Origin: Phyllobacterium endophyticum
Lineage (GTDB): Bacteria; Pseudomonadota; Alphaproteobacteria; Rhizobiales; Rhizobiaceae
Reading direction: 5' to 3'
Length of the DNA stretch: 64,000 nt
NCBI RefSeq assembly: GCF_003010935.1
Contig: NZ_PGGN01000003.1
Span: 744,001-808,000, forward strand
Below the pieces are notes generated by a model that saw nothing but the letters and a program-made list of their open reading frames with translations, did not search any database and was not told the origin of the DNA. The translations under genes were made by a program, and so were the position numbers. Of the stretch, positions 8,657 to 18,464 are shown in pieces; positions within the stretch are counted from its first letter, which is position 1, and the number at the start of each line of letters is the position of its first letter.

Positions 8657-10223
8657 ATGTGTCATGATCAAAGCGAGACGATTGAGTTCCTAAAACGTCC
8701 CGAAAGCTACGGCCTGGATGGCACGGTCGAGCTGATTGAAACGCACATATCGCTGGTTTTCCTCATAGCAAACAGAGCATTCAAACTTAAGCGCGCTGTC
8801 AAATTTCCATATGCCGATTTCTCAACGCCAGCATTGCGGCTTGCCTGTTGCCTGAAGGAGGTCGAGCTCAACAGCAAGACGGCACCAGAACTCTATCTCG
8901 GCGTTCGTCGGGTTACGCGGGGTGCTAATGGAAAGCTGTGTTTTGATGACACAAATGAAACGATCGATGCTGTCGTTGAAATGCAGCGGTTCTCCCAAGA
9001 ACATTTGTTCGACACAATGGCTGGAGCGGGCCAACTTACGCCGAGGCTGATGGACACCACCGCGCTGGAGATCGCGAAATTCCATCGGACAATTGCTGCT
9101 GTCCACGCCACTAGCGGTTCGTCCAATATCGAAGCGGTGCTTGACGTCAACGAGCGTGGTTTTGCAACAAGCCACGTGTTTTCCGAGTCCGAAGCTGAGG
9201 CGTTCAGCGATGCATTCCGGACAGCACTGGAAGCGCATCGCAGACAGCTGGACCGCCGCGAAATTGCGGGAATGATCAGGCGCTGCCACGGAGATCTTCA
9301 TCTGCGAAACATCTATCTGTCCGAGGATGGACCCAGGCTTTTCGATTGCATCGAATTCAACGACCAGATTGCGACTGTCGATGTCCTCTATGATCTGGCA
9401 TTTCTGTTGATGGACCTTTGGCATCGTGACCTGCGCGACCACGCAAATCTGATCATGAACCATTATCTCGACCTAGCGGATGACGACGAGGGAGTTGCAG
9501 TCCTTCCTTTCTTCATGGCGCTGCGTGCTGCGGTTCGCGCCCACGTCACCGCAACCCAGGTGGAATTGGGCGCGGAAAAGTCCACCAGGCTGCGACAGGA
9601 GGCTCGATCGTACTTCAATCTTGCGATTGCTCTGCTGGGTCCGCCCTTGCCGCTTTTGATCGCGATCGGCGGGTTAAGCGGATCCGGCAAGTCAACCACC
9701 GCAGAGGCACTGGCCCCATATATCGGATGCGCGCCGGGCGCGCGAATTTTTGAAAGCGACCGCATACGCAAGGCTATGTTCGGTGTCAGAGCAACCGAAA
9801 GACTTCCCACTGAGGCTTATTGACCGGAAATTTCAGAAGTCGTTTACAAGAGCCTGTACGATAAAGCAGGGAGCCGCACTGACCTGCCGGGGTTCTGTCA
9901 TTGTCGACGCCGTTTTTGACAAGCCCTGCAATCGCATTTTGATCGAACGTGTTGGGAAGGCACTTGGAGCCCCGTTCGTGGGAATTTGGCTCAAGGCGGA
10001 TCATTCAACATTAACCTCACGGATAGAAGCGCGGACGAACAGTGCGTCAGATGCAACCGTAGAGGTACTGGAGATGCAGGAGGCCAATGATGCCGGTACC
10101 GTCCGTTGGCGGCACATTGACGCCGACCAATCGGTTGATACCGTTGTCCAACTGGTCCTCGAGGAGATTGAGACGGCATGCAGTCATGTTACTTTGCCTG
10201 CACGAACATGCGTGGGGTGTTAG
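8657..10223 (+). pseudogene. Bifunctional aminoglycoside-phosphotransferase-like / ATP-binding kinase protein, disrupted
   Basis: The first part (from ATG 8657) is a phosphotransferase-like domain with CHGDLHLRNIYL and FDCIEFND, the catalytic and metal-binding loops of the APH fold. It is followed by a P-loop kinase domain with GLSGSGKSTTAEALA near codon 340. An in-frame TGA at 9821-9823 interrupts EAY-PEISEVVYKSLYDKAG; the expected residue is Arg (CGA to TGA). About 45 bp later, near 9870, one extra base shifts the frame, and the remainder (GSVIVDAVFDKPCNR to the stop at 10223) is in another frame. The intact family is about 520 residues of unknown substrate, often beside universal stress genes. 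Two independent lesions make this a true pseudogene. Confidence 0.88.
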
Positions 10224-10226
10224 GCC

Positions 10227-10619
10227 ATGTGCGCTATCAGGCGGCTGCTGCTAACACGGCATGGTGGGAGGCGGGTTGCCTCGAATGGTACCTGTGTCGT
10301 ACTGATCTCGTTCCTGGTTTTCCTGGTGTCGAGCCTAACGCCGGCAAACGCGAACAACCAACGATCGGCAGTGGCTGGTGGCAGATCTTTGGTGGAGAGA
10401 TACTGTTCCGGATGCCATGCAGTCGGGCGGAGCGGTAAAAGCAGGCGTCCCGACGCTCCTGCATTTCGCACCCTTTCAAAACGCTATCCGCTGATCAATC
10501 TTGAGGAATCATTGGCCGAAGGCATATCCACTGGCCATCCTGATATGCCGGAGTTTCAGGTTGGACCGAGAGAAATCTCAAGCATCATCAGATACCTCGA
10601 TACGATCCAAGAAAAATGA
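10227..10619 (+). CDS. Cytochrome c family protein
   Basis: A 130-residue monohaem c-type cytochrome. Residues about 5-42 form an N-terminal signal with a hydrophobic core (VVLISFLVFLVSS) ending near ANA, so it is exported to the periplasm. The haem motif CSGCH is at residues 60-64 and a likely Met ligand is in HPDMPEF. It begins 3 bp after the kinase pseudogene and may have been its operon partner. The partner oxidase or reductase is unknown. The start is uncertain; a later start inside the leader would still leave a usable signal. Confidence 0.8.
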   Translation: MCAIRRLLLTRHGGRRVASNGTCVVLISFLVFLVSSLTPANANNQRSAVAGGRSLVERYCSGCHAVGRSGKSRRPDAPAFRTLSKRYPLINLEESLAEGISTGHPDMPEFQVGPREISSIIRYLDTIQEK

Positions 10620-10659
10620 ACGAGAGGGAACCCAAAGGCGTCCATGATACCCGGGCTCG

Positions 10660-11083
10660 TCAATAATAGATCAATAGCGATGCCGCGCCGAGTCCAAGTG
10701 CCAGCACGGTGATCCCCATCAGCGGCAATGCATATTTCGGACCACCTGTAGCTGCCGCCAAGATCGCGCGCCCCGCCGTTGGTGGCCAGTGCAATCAAAA
10801 TAGCATTGCCAATGACCCTTTGATTACTCGGATCTATATTTAGTCGCAGCGCGCTCAGGACCGCGATGTCCACATCGGCATTACCTGTCAAGCTTGAAAC
10901 CATTGATCCCGTGTCAATGAGAGGCGCGAGTTTCGCGTCCGGATCAATGGATCCCAAAATCGCCGCCGCCGCCGAATTCGCCCAGACCACCGGAAAATCC
11001 GCATACATTGGTTCTCTTGGAGACGCTGCCGCCATCCTGCAAGGTATGGAAGGCACGCGCATCGGCGTTGGAGCAGACAGCAC
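10660..11083 (-). pseudogene. C-terminal remnant of a DUF4010 (MgtC/SapB-like) membrane protein
   Basis: The minus strand encodes a segment with [14 protein letters not shown], comparable to the Gly-x-x-Asp-Val-Asp motif of DUF4010 membrane proteins, followed by AILIALATNGG. The frame then breaks near 10775, in a G-run (one extra G); the next part of the helix (RAILAAATGGPKYALPLMGI, then VLALGLGAASLLIYY and a stop at 10660) is in the neighbouring frame. The N-terminal ~280 residues of the family are missing. It is a decayed fragment. Family assignment is moderately certain. Confidence 0.6.
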
Positions 11084-11222
11084 ACCTTGAGATGAGCAGT
11101 CGGCCTCAACAGAATTTCCCTTGCACTGATTTGCCTGAGATTCTGTTTTGCTGTTTGGCTATGGAGCATAGACTAAAGAGAGCTCTCATCGCTTATCCAA
11201 AATGAGCTTGTTAGCTCTCGGC

Positions 11223-11236
11223 TTGCGATGGATCAA
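11223..11236 (+). promoter_or_regulatory. FixK-like box (TTGCG variant) upstream of a universal stress protein
   Basis: TTGCGATGGATCAA has one perfect half site (ATCAA) and one TTGCG half. It lies 104 bp upstream of the ATG at 11341. The same TTGCG variant precedes two other stress-protein genes in the window. Confidence 0.6.
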
Positions 11237-11340
11237 AGCACAGTCCAACGGCATGTCATAAGCTCACACCCATAAGTAACGACTGATACTGTGCAGGTGC
11301 ATTGCGGCCTTCAGTCGCCCGAAAGAACAGGAGAAAGCAG

Positions 11341-12174
11341 ATGCGCACATTGGGATTTTTACCGTTGTTGACTTACCCCGACGCGAGTTCGGAGAAGTTC
11401 GTCATGAACGCCATCGCCGTGGCAAAACACCTCGATCTGGATGTGCGCGCACAGTGTATTTACGTGGACATCCCTGACGTTTCCAACGCTTTCTCCGGAA
11501 TTTTACTGGATGTTCCGCAGATGATCCGGGAAGCCGAAAACAAGAGCCGCGCGGCGGGGAAAACATTGTTGGACGCTTTGAGGACCGCGGCCGTCGAAGC
11601 AGGTGTAGCCGTAACGACAGATGAAACAAATGCGCCTCCTTCTGGCATCGGCGAAATTGCTGCCACACAAGCAAGATACGGCGATCTCTCGCTGATGGAA
11701 TGGGATTCCGCTAACTCTTCAATTCGAGTAGTAGCCGAGGAGGTCCTCTTCAACTCCGGCCGTCCTGTCATTCTCCTTCCTTCTGCCATGACTGTTGGCG
11801 TTATCGACCATGTGATGATCGCATGGGACGGGAGCCGGGTTGCCGCGCGGGCCCTCGCCGACGCAACGCCATTCTTGCTGCGCGCGAAGCGAATCTCGGT
11901 TGCCACGGTGCTGGATGAAAAGCCCATCGACAAGAACAGCGGCGAACAACTAGCGCTTGCATTACAGCGGCGCGGTCTCGACGCTGAGGTTCTCACTCTC
12001 CGCGTGGGGGACCGCGCGATTGGAGAGGCCATTCAGGCACATGCGCTGGAATTTGGAGTGCAGCTTCTGGTCATGGGCGGATTTGGTCATTCGCGTATCA
12101 GAGATTTCGTCCTGGGTGGCGCGACGGCAGACGTTTTGAACGATGTTCGCCTGCCAATCCTGTTTTCGCACTGA
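11341..12174 (+). CDS. Universal stress protein, two UspA domains
   Basis: The ATG at 11341 gives 277 residues with two Usp domains. The second has the ATP-binding-type loop VMGGFGHSRIRDFVLGGAT and ends in LPILFSH. The first domain lacks the glycine-rich loop, as is usual in tandem Usp proteins. It is more diverged from the other four stress proteins here, which end in MAR or similar. Usp proteins protect cells during growth arrest, often by nucleotide-dependent binding of partners. A FixK-like box lies upstream, so low-oxygen induction is inferred. Confidence 0.88.
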   Translation: MRTLGFLPLLTYPDASSEKFVMNAIAVAKHLDLDVRAQCIYVDIPDVSNAFSGILLDVPQMIREAENKSRAAGKTLLDALRTAAVEAGVAVTTDETNAPPSGIGEIAATQARYGDLSLMEWDSANSSIRVVAEEVLFNSGRPVILLPSAMTVGVIDHVMIAWDGSRVAARALADATPFLLRAKRISVATVLDEKPIDKNSGEQLALALQRRGLDAEVLTLRVGDRAIGEAIQAHALEFGVQLLVMGGFGHSRIRDFVLGGATADVLNDVRLPILFSH

Positions 12175-12315
12175 AAGGCGGCAGCGAGATCAGGCGCACT
12201 GCGCCTAATAGCGGCTTACCCGCGCCGCAAGTAGCGATCGGCGTTGTGTTCATCACCGCGTGTGCTCGTCGATAATAATGTTGTATGCGGATGGTCGGCC
12301 GCAGTATGGCCTTCG

Positions 12316-13518
12316 TCAGACATTCGCGCGGGAAACACTGCGTTTTTCTGATGGCAATTTCATCAATTCAACGGCAATCGCCTTTTCTTCATCGGTTGGG
12401 ATGACGAACACCTCGACTGCGGAGTGTGGGCCGCTGATCAATTCATCACCCCGCCCGTTGCGCTGCGCATCGATCTCCACGCCAAGCCATCGAGCAGCCT
12501 CTCCGATCCTTTGGCGGATAAGCGGTGAGTTCTCGCCTATGCCCGCGCAGAAAACCAATGTGTCTAACCCAGACAGAGCCGCGGCCATGGATCCAATCTC
12601 CCTGCCAGCTCGATAGACAAAAAGATCGACTGCTTCTTTGGCAGACGGTTCATCGGATTCAATGAGCGACTGCATGTCTCCCGAGATGCCGGAGACGCCT
12701 AGCATGCCGGATTCATTGTGGAGCATCTGAACGACCTGTTCGATCGACATGCCGCGCTGCTGCAACAAATGCAAGACAACGCCAGGATCAATCGACCCGC
12801 AGCGCGTACTCATTACAAGACCATCCAAGGTCGAAAAACCCATTGTCGTTGCAACGCTCTTGCCGCCCTTCATGGCGCACAAGCTCGAACCACTGCCGAG
12901 ATGGGCAACAATAACCCTTCCTCCAGCACGCGCACCGTGTCGCGATTTCAGCCGCGATGCAATGTAGGCGTAGGAAATCCCGTGAAACCCGTAGGCCCGC
13001 AAACCCTGCTGTTCCAGCGCGCGTGGAAGCCCGTAGAGTGTGGCCAGCCTTGGACGGCCGAAGTGAAACGACGTATCAAAGCATCCGAATTGAATGGCTT
13101 TCGGGAAAACTCTTGCTGCGCCATCGATAATCTCGAGGTTTCGCGGCTGGTGCATAGGTGCCAGTGGCACAAAGCCACGCAATTTATCAATCACCGAAGC
13201 ATCCAGCACCGTGGGCCGCGTAAATTCCGAACCTCCGTGGACAATCCGGTGTCCGACGGCCGTGATAAGAGGAGTAAGGCCACGGTTGCAAATTTCATCA
13301 ACAGCAAGCTGCATCGCACCCTTGATGTCGCTCGATTCCATATCCAGGCGAACATGTTCCGCTTGTGTGCTGTCATCAACCACAAGCTTCATCTGCGGGT
13401 TCTTGTCCAAAGACGAAATGTTGCCGCGCAGAAGGGGCGGCAACCCCTTCCTATTTTGGAACACTGCGAACTTCAGGCTTGAAGACCCGGCATTGAGAAC
13501 AAGTATCGCGTTGGCCAT
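12316..13518 (-). CDS. ackA: Acetate kinase
   Basis: A 400-residue acetate kinase, the normal family length from ATG 13518 (the in-frame extension upstream is not conserved-looking). It shows the ASKHA-fold phosphate loop NAGSSSLKF near the start, the GFHGISYAYIASRL segment with the catalytic His, and the C-terminal FCAGIGENSPLIR. It converts acetyl phosphate and ADP to acetate and ATP. It lies 56 bp downstream of the phosphoketolase gene on the same strand; together they turn sugar phosphates into acetate with substrate-level ATP formation, useful when respiration is limited. Confidence 0.95.
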   Translation of the reverse strand: MANAILVLNAGSSSLKFAVFQNRKGLPPLLRGNISSLDKNPQMKLVVDDSTQAEHVRLDMESSDIKGAMQLAVDEICNRGLTPLITAVGHRIVHGGSEFTRPTVLDASVIDKLRGFVPLAPMHQPRNLEIIDGAARVFPKAIQFGCFDTSFHFGRPRLATLYGLPRALEQQGLRAYGFHGISYAYIASRLKSRHGARAGGRVIVAHLGSGSSLCAMKGGKSVATTMGFSTLDGLVMSTRCGSIDPGVVLHLLQQRGMSIEQVVQMLHNESGMLGVSGISGDMQSLIESDEPSAKEAVDLFVYRAGREIGSMAAALSGLDTLVFCAGIGENSPLIRQRIGEAARWLGVEIDAQRNGRGDELISGPHSAVEVFVIPTDEEKAIAVELMKLPSEKRSVSRANV

Positions 13519-13574
13519 GATGTCAGCAGCACCGGAGTTGTTGCGCGTTGTCCTCACGATAGCACGGGACGACT

Positions 13575-16007
13575 TCAATGCGGGCTGGTGGACGGTGATG
13601 CAGGAGGCGCTTGCCCGGCGTTCGCTTTCCATTGCCAGTTCAGGATCTCCGGCATGTCCTGGCCATGCTGGCGGATGTAGTCATGATGGGCCAGCAATTT
13701 TGCCTGCATGAGTTGTTTCAGTTGCGCTGCCTGCGGATCCGTTGGAGCAACTTGTTCGATCACGCTCAAAACGAGGCTGAACCGGTCGAGACCGTTCAGT
13801 ACCGTCATGTCGAAAGGCGTCGTTGTCGTGCCCTCCTCGTTGTAGCCGCGCACATGGAAATTATGGTGATTGGTCCTGCGATAAGTCAGACGATGGATCG
13901 TCCACGGATAGCCGTGATAGGAGAAAATGACGGGCCTGTCCTTTGTGAACATCGCATCGAACTCGGTATCGGCGAGCCCATGCGGATGGCGTTCCTTCGG
14001 TTGCAGCGCCATAAGGTCAACAACATTGACCACCCGAACGCGAAGCTCTGGCATGAATTCACGCAAGATGCCGACGGCCGCCAGTGTTTCGAGGGTGGGC
14101 ACATCGCCAGCGCATGCCAAGACAACGTCCGGCTCAAGGCCACCCTCGGTCGAGGCCCAATGCCAGATCCCTAGCCCTGCCTTGCAGTGGACCCGCGCCT
14201 CTTCCAGCGATAGCCACTGCCATAGCGGCGGCTTTCCCGCCACGACGATATTGATCCGATCCCAGGTGCGCAACACATGGTCAGTTATGCAAAGCAATGT
14301 GTTGGCATCCGGGGGGAGATAAACACGTACAACATCGGCTTTCTTGTTGAGGGCGACGTCAATGAAACCAGGATCCTGGTGACTGAATCCGTTGTGTTCC
14401 TGATGCCAGACATGGCTTGTTATGAGATAGTTGAGCGAGGAGATCGGTTGACGCCATGGAATGTCTCGGGCCGCGTCCAACCATTTGGCGTGCTGGTTGA
14501 ACATTGAGTCGACGATGTGGATGAAGGCTTCGTAACACGAGAAGAAACCGTGCCTGCCCGTGAGAAGATAACCCTCAAGCCATCCCTGGCAGGTATGCTC
14601 AGACAGGATTTCCATCACCCTCCCATTGGGACCAAGGTTGGTGTCCTCCGGCAATACGCTAGCCATCCAGGTGCGGTCTGTGACTTCGAACACGTTCTGA
14701 AGGCGGTTCGACGCGGTTTCGTCGGGGCCCACAATACGAAAGTTTCTTGATGTGACGTTCGCCTGCATCACATCGCGCAAAAACGCGCCCATCACTTTGG
14801 TGCCTTCCGCCTTCACAGCGCCTGGCTCCGACAAGGACACCGCGTAGGCCTCAAGGTCTGGCATTTCAAGCGACTTGCGCAACATTCCGCCGTTGGCATG
14901 CGGGTTGCTGCCCATTCTACGGCTGCCTTGAGGCGTGGTTTCAACAATTTCGGCGATCGGCGCTCCCTTGGCATCAAAGAGTTCTTCCGGCCCATAGCTG
15001 AGCAACCATTCCTCAAGAAGCTTGAGGTGTTTTGGATTGTCGGCAAGTCCGGAAAGCGGGACCTGGTGGGAACGCCAGAATCCTTCGGTTTTCAAGCCGT
15101 CGACCTCCTTTGGTCCCGTCCACCCCTTCGGGCTGCGCAGGATGATCATCGGCCAACGCGGGCGGTTCGCATGTGCATCGTAGTCCTCCCTGGAAGCCGT
15201 CTGGATGGACTGAATTCTCGTCATCGCCTCGTCTAATGCCGCCGCCATCATTTGGTGCATCGACGCGGGATCGTCTCCCTCGACGAAAATCGGATCATAG
15301 CCATATCCGACAAAAAGCGAGCATAGTTCTTCGTGCGGAATTCTGGCCAGTAACGTCGGGTTGGCGATTTTGTAGCCATTGAGATGCAAAATAGGCAGAA
15401 CGGCCCCGTCCCGCTGCGGATTCAGAAATTTGTTGGAGTGCCACGCTGTGGCGAGCGCCCCGGTTTCAGCTTCGCCGTCTCCGACGACGCACGCGACAAC
15501 AAGGTCTGGATTATCGAAAGCCGCGCCGAAGGCGTGCGACAGCGAGTATCCCAGCTCGCCGCCTTCATTAATGGATCCCGGAACGTCCGGTGCGGCGTGG
15601 CTTGGAATGCCTCCCGGAAATGAAAACTGCCGGAACAGCTTGCCCATGCCTTTTTCGTTGCGGGTGACGTCCGGATAACGGGCGGTGTAGCTCCCTTCCA
15701 GATAGGCGTTCGCAACCATTGCGGGGCCACCGTGACCCGGCCCGCATATGTAAATCATGTTCGCGTCCTGTTTTCGGATGATCCGGTTCAGGTGAGCGTA
15801 TATGAAACTCAAGCCCGGCGACGTTCCCCAATGACCGAGCAGCCGCGGCTTTACATGCTCAAGTTTCAGCGGCTTCCGGAGCAAAGGATTGTCGAGGAGA
15901 TAGATTTGCCCCACCGTCAGATAGTTGGCGGCCCGCCAGTACACATCGATCTGTTCCACCTCTTGACGGGAGAGATGCTTTGCGGTGCTTGCTGCATCGT
16001 CGGACAT
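13575..16007 (-). CDS. xfp: Phosphoketolase (xylulose-5-phosphate/fructose-6-phosphate)
   Basis: The ATG at 16007 follows a strong AAGGAGG site and gives 810 residues, typical for bacterial phosphoketolases. The thiamine-diphosphate enzyme cleaves xylulose 5-phosphate (and often fructose 6-phosphate) with phosphate to acetyl phosphate. Visible signatures are [19 protein letters not shown] near residue 90, the ThDP/Mg motif GDGEAETG near 175, and [14 protein letters not shown] in the central domain. The acetate kinase gene follows directly. No FixK-type box was found upstream, in contrast to its neighbours, so its control may differ. Confidence 0.96.
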   Translation of the reverse strand: MSDDAASTAKHLSRQEVEQIDVYWRAANYLTVGQIYLLDNPLLRKPLKLEHVKPRLLGHWGTSPGLSFIYAHLNRIIRKQDANMIYICGPGHGGPAMVANAYLEGSYTARYPDVTRNEKGMGKLFRQFSFPGGIPSHAAPDVPGSINEGGELGYSLSHAFGAAFDNPDLVVACVVGDGEAETGALATAWHSNKFLNPQRDGAVLPILHLNGYKIANPTLLARIPHEELCSLFVGYGYDPIFVEGDDPASMHQMMAAALDEAMTRIQSIQTASREDYDAHANRPRWPMIILRSPKGWTGPKEVDGLKTEGFWRSHQVPLSGLADNPKHLKLLEEWLLSYGPEELFDAKGAPIAEIVETTPQGSRRMGSNPHANGGMLRKSLEMPDLEAYAVSLSEPGAVKAEGTKVMGAFLRDVMQANVTSRNFRIVGPDETASNRLQNVFEVTDRTWMASVLPEDTNLGPNGRVMEILSEHTCQGWLEGYLLTGRHGFFSCYEAFIHIVDSMFNQHAKWLDAARDIPWRQPISSLNYLITSHVWHQEHNGFSHQDPGFIDVALNKKADVVRVYLPPDANTLLCITDHVLRTWDRINIVVAGKPPLWQWLSLEEARVHCKAGLGIWHWASTEGGLEPDVVLACAGDVPTLETLAAVGILREFMPELRVRVVNVVDLMALQPKERHPHGLADTEFDAMFTKDRPVIFSYHGYPWTIHRLTYRRTNHHNFHVRGYNEEGTTTTPFDMTVLNGLDRFSLVLSVIEQVAPTDPQAAQLKQLMQAKLLAHHDYIRQHGQDMPEILNWQWKANAGQAPPASPSTSPH

Positions 16008-16075
16008 TTCGGCCTCCTTGGGTATTAGAATAATGCCAGCGCGAAGAAACGGTACAATCAGCAGTCCGAATTGGC

Positions 16076-16552
16076 TCAAGGTCCGATGGTTCGCGCGGTC
16101 ACGTCTTCGAAAACGCTGTCGACTTCGCCGTTGGCAAATTTAGCCGAATCGGCGACGATCCGACGTCCGATGGACATCAGCTTGCGGGTTTCGTTGGCGT
16201 AGGCCGAAGCTGCGTCGCGGCAAAATTCTCCATAAACCCCAAACGTGTTGTGATACTTCTCTGAAGTGACGAGATCGTCGATCAGCTTCACGTCCTGCTC
16301 GCAACGGCTTTGGACGAACGCCAGAGACTCGATTTGCAGGCAGGTCAAGGCTTTTATCCAATGAGCCTGTATATGCACAGCTGCCATCGCCAATGTCCGG
16401 CTGGTCTGGGCAAAGGGAACCGAGTTAAACAGGGATACCGAGGGCTGAGATGCAAAGGCGTAGGACATATGGGATTCTTCGATCGAAGCCTGAAAGCAGA
16501 ATGCAATCAGGTCACCGACCATCCCACGCAGGTCGCGGCGCTTCATTGACAT
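16076..16552 (-). CDS. Phasin family protein
   Basis: A 158-residue (or 130-residue) alpha-helical protein of the phasin type. The region from about residue 45 to 140 is amphipathic helix with a conserved-looking core ([26 protein letters not shown]). Phasins coat polyhydroxyalkanoate granules, the carbon store used during microaerobic life. Two starts are possible: ATG 16552, 91 bp from the FixK-type box, or ATG 16468, where similarity to phasins seems to begin; neither has a good ribosome site. I kept the longer form because its distance to the box is like that of the other genes. Stop is 68 bp upstream of the phosphoketolase start. Confidence 0.75.
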   Translation of the reverse strand: MSMKRRDLRGMVGDLIAFCFQASIEESHMSYAFASQPSVSLFNSVPFAQTSRTLAMAAVHIQAHWIKALTCLQIESLAFVQSRCEQDVKLIDDLVTSEKYHNTFGVYGEFCRDAASAYANETRKLMSIGRRIVADSAKFANGEVDSVFEDVTARTIGP

Positions 16553-16642
16553 AGGTCAAACGGAACGCACACAAATATTTCGACCTGCAGAGGCCCGGGT
16601 CGGGCAAACCTGAATTTGCTTCGAAGCCGACCTCCAGCGTCT

Positions 16643-16656
16643 TTGACCGAGATCAA
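16643..16656. promoter_or_regulatory. FixK/FNR-type box between the phasin and a small-protein/YeeE operon
   Basis: TTGACCGAGATCAA fits TTGAY-N4-RTCAA on both strands. It is 91 bp from the longer phasin start (minus strand) and 98 bp from the small gene at 16754 (plus strand), so it could serve both directions. Confidence 0.75.
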
Positions 16657-16753
16657 AGTGCAAGTTTTCGACCAGACTACTATAGACCATCACCTTCTCC
16701 TTGATCCGGCAACATGAGAAGCCGCAAGGACCTTCGGCGTGAAAGGAAATCTG

Positions 16754-16987
16754 ATGATCGCGAGACCGCAACGCTGCCTGAACGATCCCAAGCGCGCGGA
16801 GGATTGCGAACTGGCCATCCAATTGCGGTTGATGGAGCTGCTCAGCGACGCCTTCGCCGCGGGATGGGGAAAGCTCGAAGTGCTAGCCGCCATGAACAGA
16901 ATTGCTGACCAGGCCGCTCTCAAACTAGACGCCAAAATTCGGGTCGACGTCGCGAGTTACCTGGGAAAGTTCAGCAGGAAGAGTTGA
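16754..16987 (+). CDS. Small hypothetical protein (77 residues)
   Basis: I do not recognise a family. The product is helical and mixed-charge, with the segment LRLMELLSDAFAAGWGKLEVLAAMNRIADQ suggesting two helices; no membrane segment or signal is present. The ATG at 16754 has GGAAAT 6 bp upstream; an in-frame ATG at 16739 is possible. It lies behind a FixK-type box and is followed by the YeeE-type pair, so it may be the first gene of a low-oxygen-induced operon. Confidence 0.65.
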   Translation: MIARPQRCLNDPKRAEDCELAIQLRLMELLSDAFAAGWGKLEVLAAMNRIADQAALKLDAKIRVDVASYLGKFSRKS

Positions 16988-17071
16988 TATTGTTCGTAAT
17001 TGCCGTCCAATCTTTCGCTATGCAAGCCACGTGGCATGCCGGAACGCAAGGGCCTCGGCCAAGGATCGAGA

Positions 17072-17488
17072 ATGGAAATGTACCGTTATTTGCCTGCCCT
17101 GATAGGCGGTATGCTGATTGGATTGTCCGCAACGATGTTCCTCCTGTTCAACGGCCGGGTTGCCGGCATCAGCGGAATTGTCGGGCGGTTGGCGCAGGGC
17201 GTCAACACAGGTCTCAACGCTGCGTTTGTCGCGGGACTGATGTTGGGCCCTATCCTGTTTCATGGATTGTTCGGTCGTTGGCCGGTCGTTGCGGTCACTT
17301 CATCTTGGCCGCTTATCATTTGCGCGGGATTTCTGGTTGGACTCGGGACACGGATGGGATCCGGCTGCACCAGTGGCCATGGTGTGCTCGGCCTCGCCCG
17401 ATTTTCGCGCCGCTCGGTGGCAGCAGTGGTCACTTTTCTGGCCACAGGCATCGCCGCTGTGACGATCCTGAGGATTGCCGGGCTATGA
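17072..17488 (+). CDS. YeeE/YedE family transporter half (PmpA-like)
   Basis: A 138-residue membrane protein with about four hydrophobic segments. The diagnostic motif is GTRMGSGCTSGHGVLGLAR near residue 95-113, in which the Cys-Thr-Ser-Gly-His-Gly loop marks YeeE/YedE (DUF395) proteins that move thiosulfate or related sulfur compounds. It pairs with the next gene, whose ATG overlaps its TGA (ATGA at 17485-17488). In two-gene systems each half supplies part of the fold that is fused in YeeE. Start ATG at 17072; the upstream in-frame extension is not membrane-like. Confidence 0.88.
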   Translation: MEMYRYLPALIGGMLIGLSATMFLLFNGRVAGISGIVGRLAQGVNTGLNAAFVAGLMLGPILFHGLFGRWPVVAVTSSWPLIICAGFLVGLGTRMGSGCTSGHGVLGLARFSRRSVAAVVTFLATGIAAVTILRIAGL

Positions 17489-17952
17489 AACATTCATACG
17501 CACAACTAGCCATAGCCTTGGTTTCTGGATCGTTGTTCGGCTTTGGACTATCCCTTGCCGGAATGCTGAATCCGCAACGTGTGCAAGGTTTCTTGGATGT
17601 CTTTGGCGCATGGGACCCCAGCCTCGCTTTCGTCCTCGGCGGAGCGGTCGCCGTGGCAATGCTCGGAATGCAGATCATACGGATATCCACTCACCCCATC
17701 CTGGAACCGAGATACCATATATCGACGCAGACCGGGGTCGATCCGACGCTCATCCTTGGCTCGGCCATCTTTGGGATCGGGTGGGGCCTTGGAGGGTTGT
17801 GCCCGGGCCCAGCAGTTGCGTTGTTGTCCATGGGGTTGGTTAAGCCGACGGTTTTCGTCGTCTGCATGGTTGTCGGTATGCAGGTGCACGACCGTTTGCT
17901 TGGAGCGAGCGGGACCAGTGACCCGCCGATTGACCTTCACCCGCTTCGCTAA
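17485..17952 (+). CDS. YeeE/YedE family transporter half (PmpB-like)
   Basis: A 155-residue membrane protein, the second half of the split YeeE system. It has about four transmembrane helices and the motif GWGLGGLCPGPAVALLS near residue 105, the Cys-Pro-Gly-Pro loop of this family, plus GFGLSLAGMLNPQRVQGF near the start. Translationally coupled to the preceding gene by a 4-bp overlap. The likely cargo is a sulfur species (thiosulfate, persulfide or similar), inferred only from the family. Confidence 0.88.
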   Translation: MKHSYAQLAIALVSGSLFGFGLSLAGMLNPQRVQGFLDVFGAWDPSLAFVLGGAVAVAMLGMQIIRISTHPILEPRYHISTQTGVDPTLILGSAIFGIGWGLGGLCPGPAVALLSMGLVKPTVFVVCMVVGMQVHDRLLGASGTSDPPIDLHPLR

Positions 17953-17977
17953 GAGAAGACGTCACCGTTACGAACGG

Positions 17978-18424
17978 TCACTTCATCGCCTTATGTCCCG
18001 TCTTGTCGGTGATCAGGATGCGAAAATAGACGGGCTCGAGCCGGCGCACATGATCGCGGATCACTGTTTTCACATAGGCTGGTTCCCACCATTCAGCTCG
18101 CTTGCTCAGAAGTCCATAGGCCTCGTTCCGTGCTTCGTTGGTGTCCTGACCGTGCGTGAGTTCTTCGTATTGCCCCATGACGATGACGCTCTGCCAATCG
18201 TTGGTTGCAGAGACGTTGTCGAATTCCACGCAAACCTTCGGATTGCTCCGCATCCATTCGACCTTGCGCCCGAATGTTGTGAAGGCATAGAGCGCGCCAA
18301 AATGATGGGCAAAATTCAGCGGGACAATGTAGGGCTGGCCGTCATGTACACAGGCCAGCCGTCCCACGGTCGCGTTCTCAATCACTTGCATGATTTCGAA
18401 TTGGTTCATCTCGATAATTTGCAT
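17978..18424 (-). CDS. Pyridoxamine 5'-phosphate oxidase-like flavin-binding protein
   Basis: A 148-residue split-barrel flavoprotein of the PPOX-like/NimA group. The N-terminus has NATVGRLACVHDGQPYIVPLNF, the usual barrel opening that places a backbone site against FMN, followed by KVEWMRSNPKVCVEFD and SVIVMGQYEEL. The family uses FMN or F420 or binds haem; the specific reaction is unknown. It lies 40 bp downstream of a universal stress gene on the same strand, so it probably shares that gene's FixK-type promoter at 19368. Confidence 0.88.
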   Translation of the reverse strand: MQIIEMNQFEIMQVIENATVGRLACVHDGQPYIVPLNFAHHFGALYAFTTFGRKVEWMRSNPKVCVEFDNVSATNDWQSVIVMGQYEELTHGQDTNEARNEAYGLLSKRAEWWEPAYVKTVIRDHVRRLEPVYFRILITDKTGHKAMK

Positions 18425-18464
18425 GGTGGACTACTCCCTGTTCGCGCTGTTCCGATTTCCTTCC

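Noticed and set aside
10227..10619. Cytochrome gene as part of the kinase pseudogene.
   Set aside because: It has its own start, signal sequence and haem motif and a separate stop upstream.
12718..13482. 254-codon plus-strand reading inside the acetate kinase gene.
   Set aside because: It is antisense to strongly conserved acetate kinase sequence and has no domain.
16984..17484. Upstream in-frame extension of the second YeeE half (about 167 residues).
   Set aside because: It overlaps the first YeeE half in another frame and reads as non-membrane, Arg/Pro/His-rich sequence; the ATGA overlap at 17485 gives a normal start.
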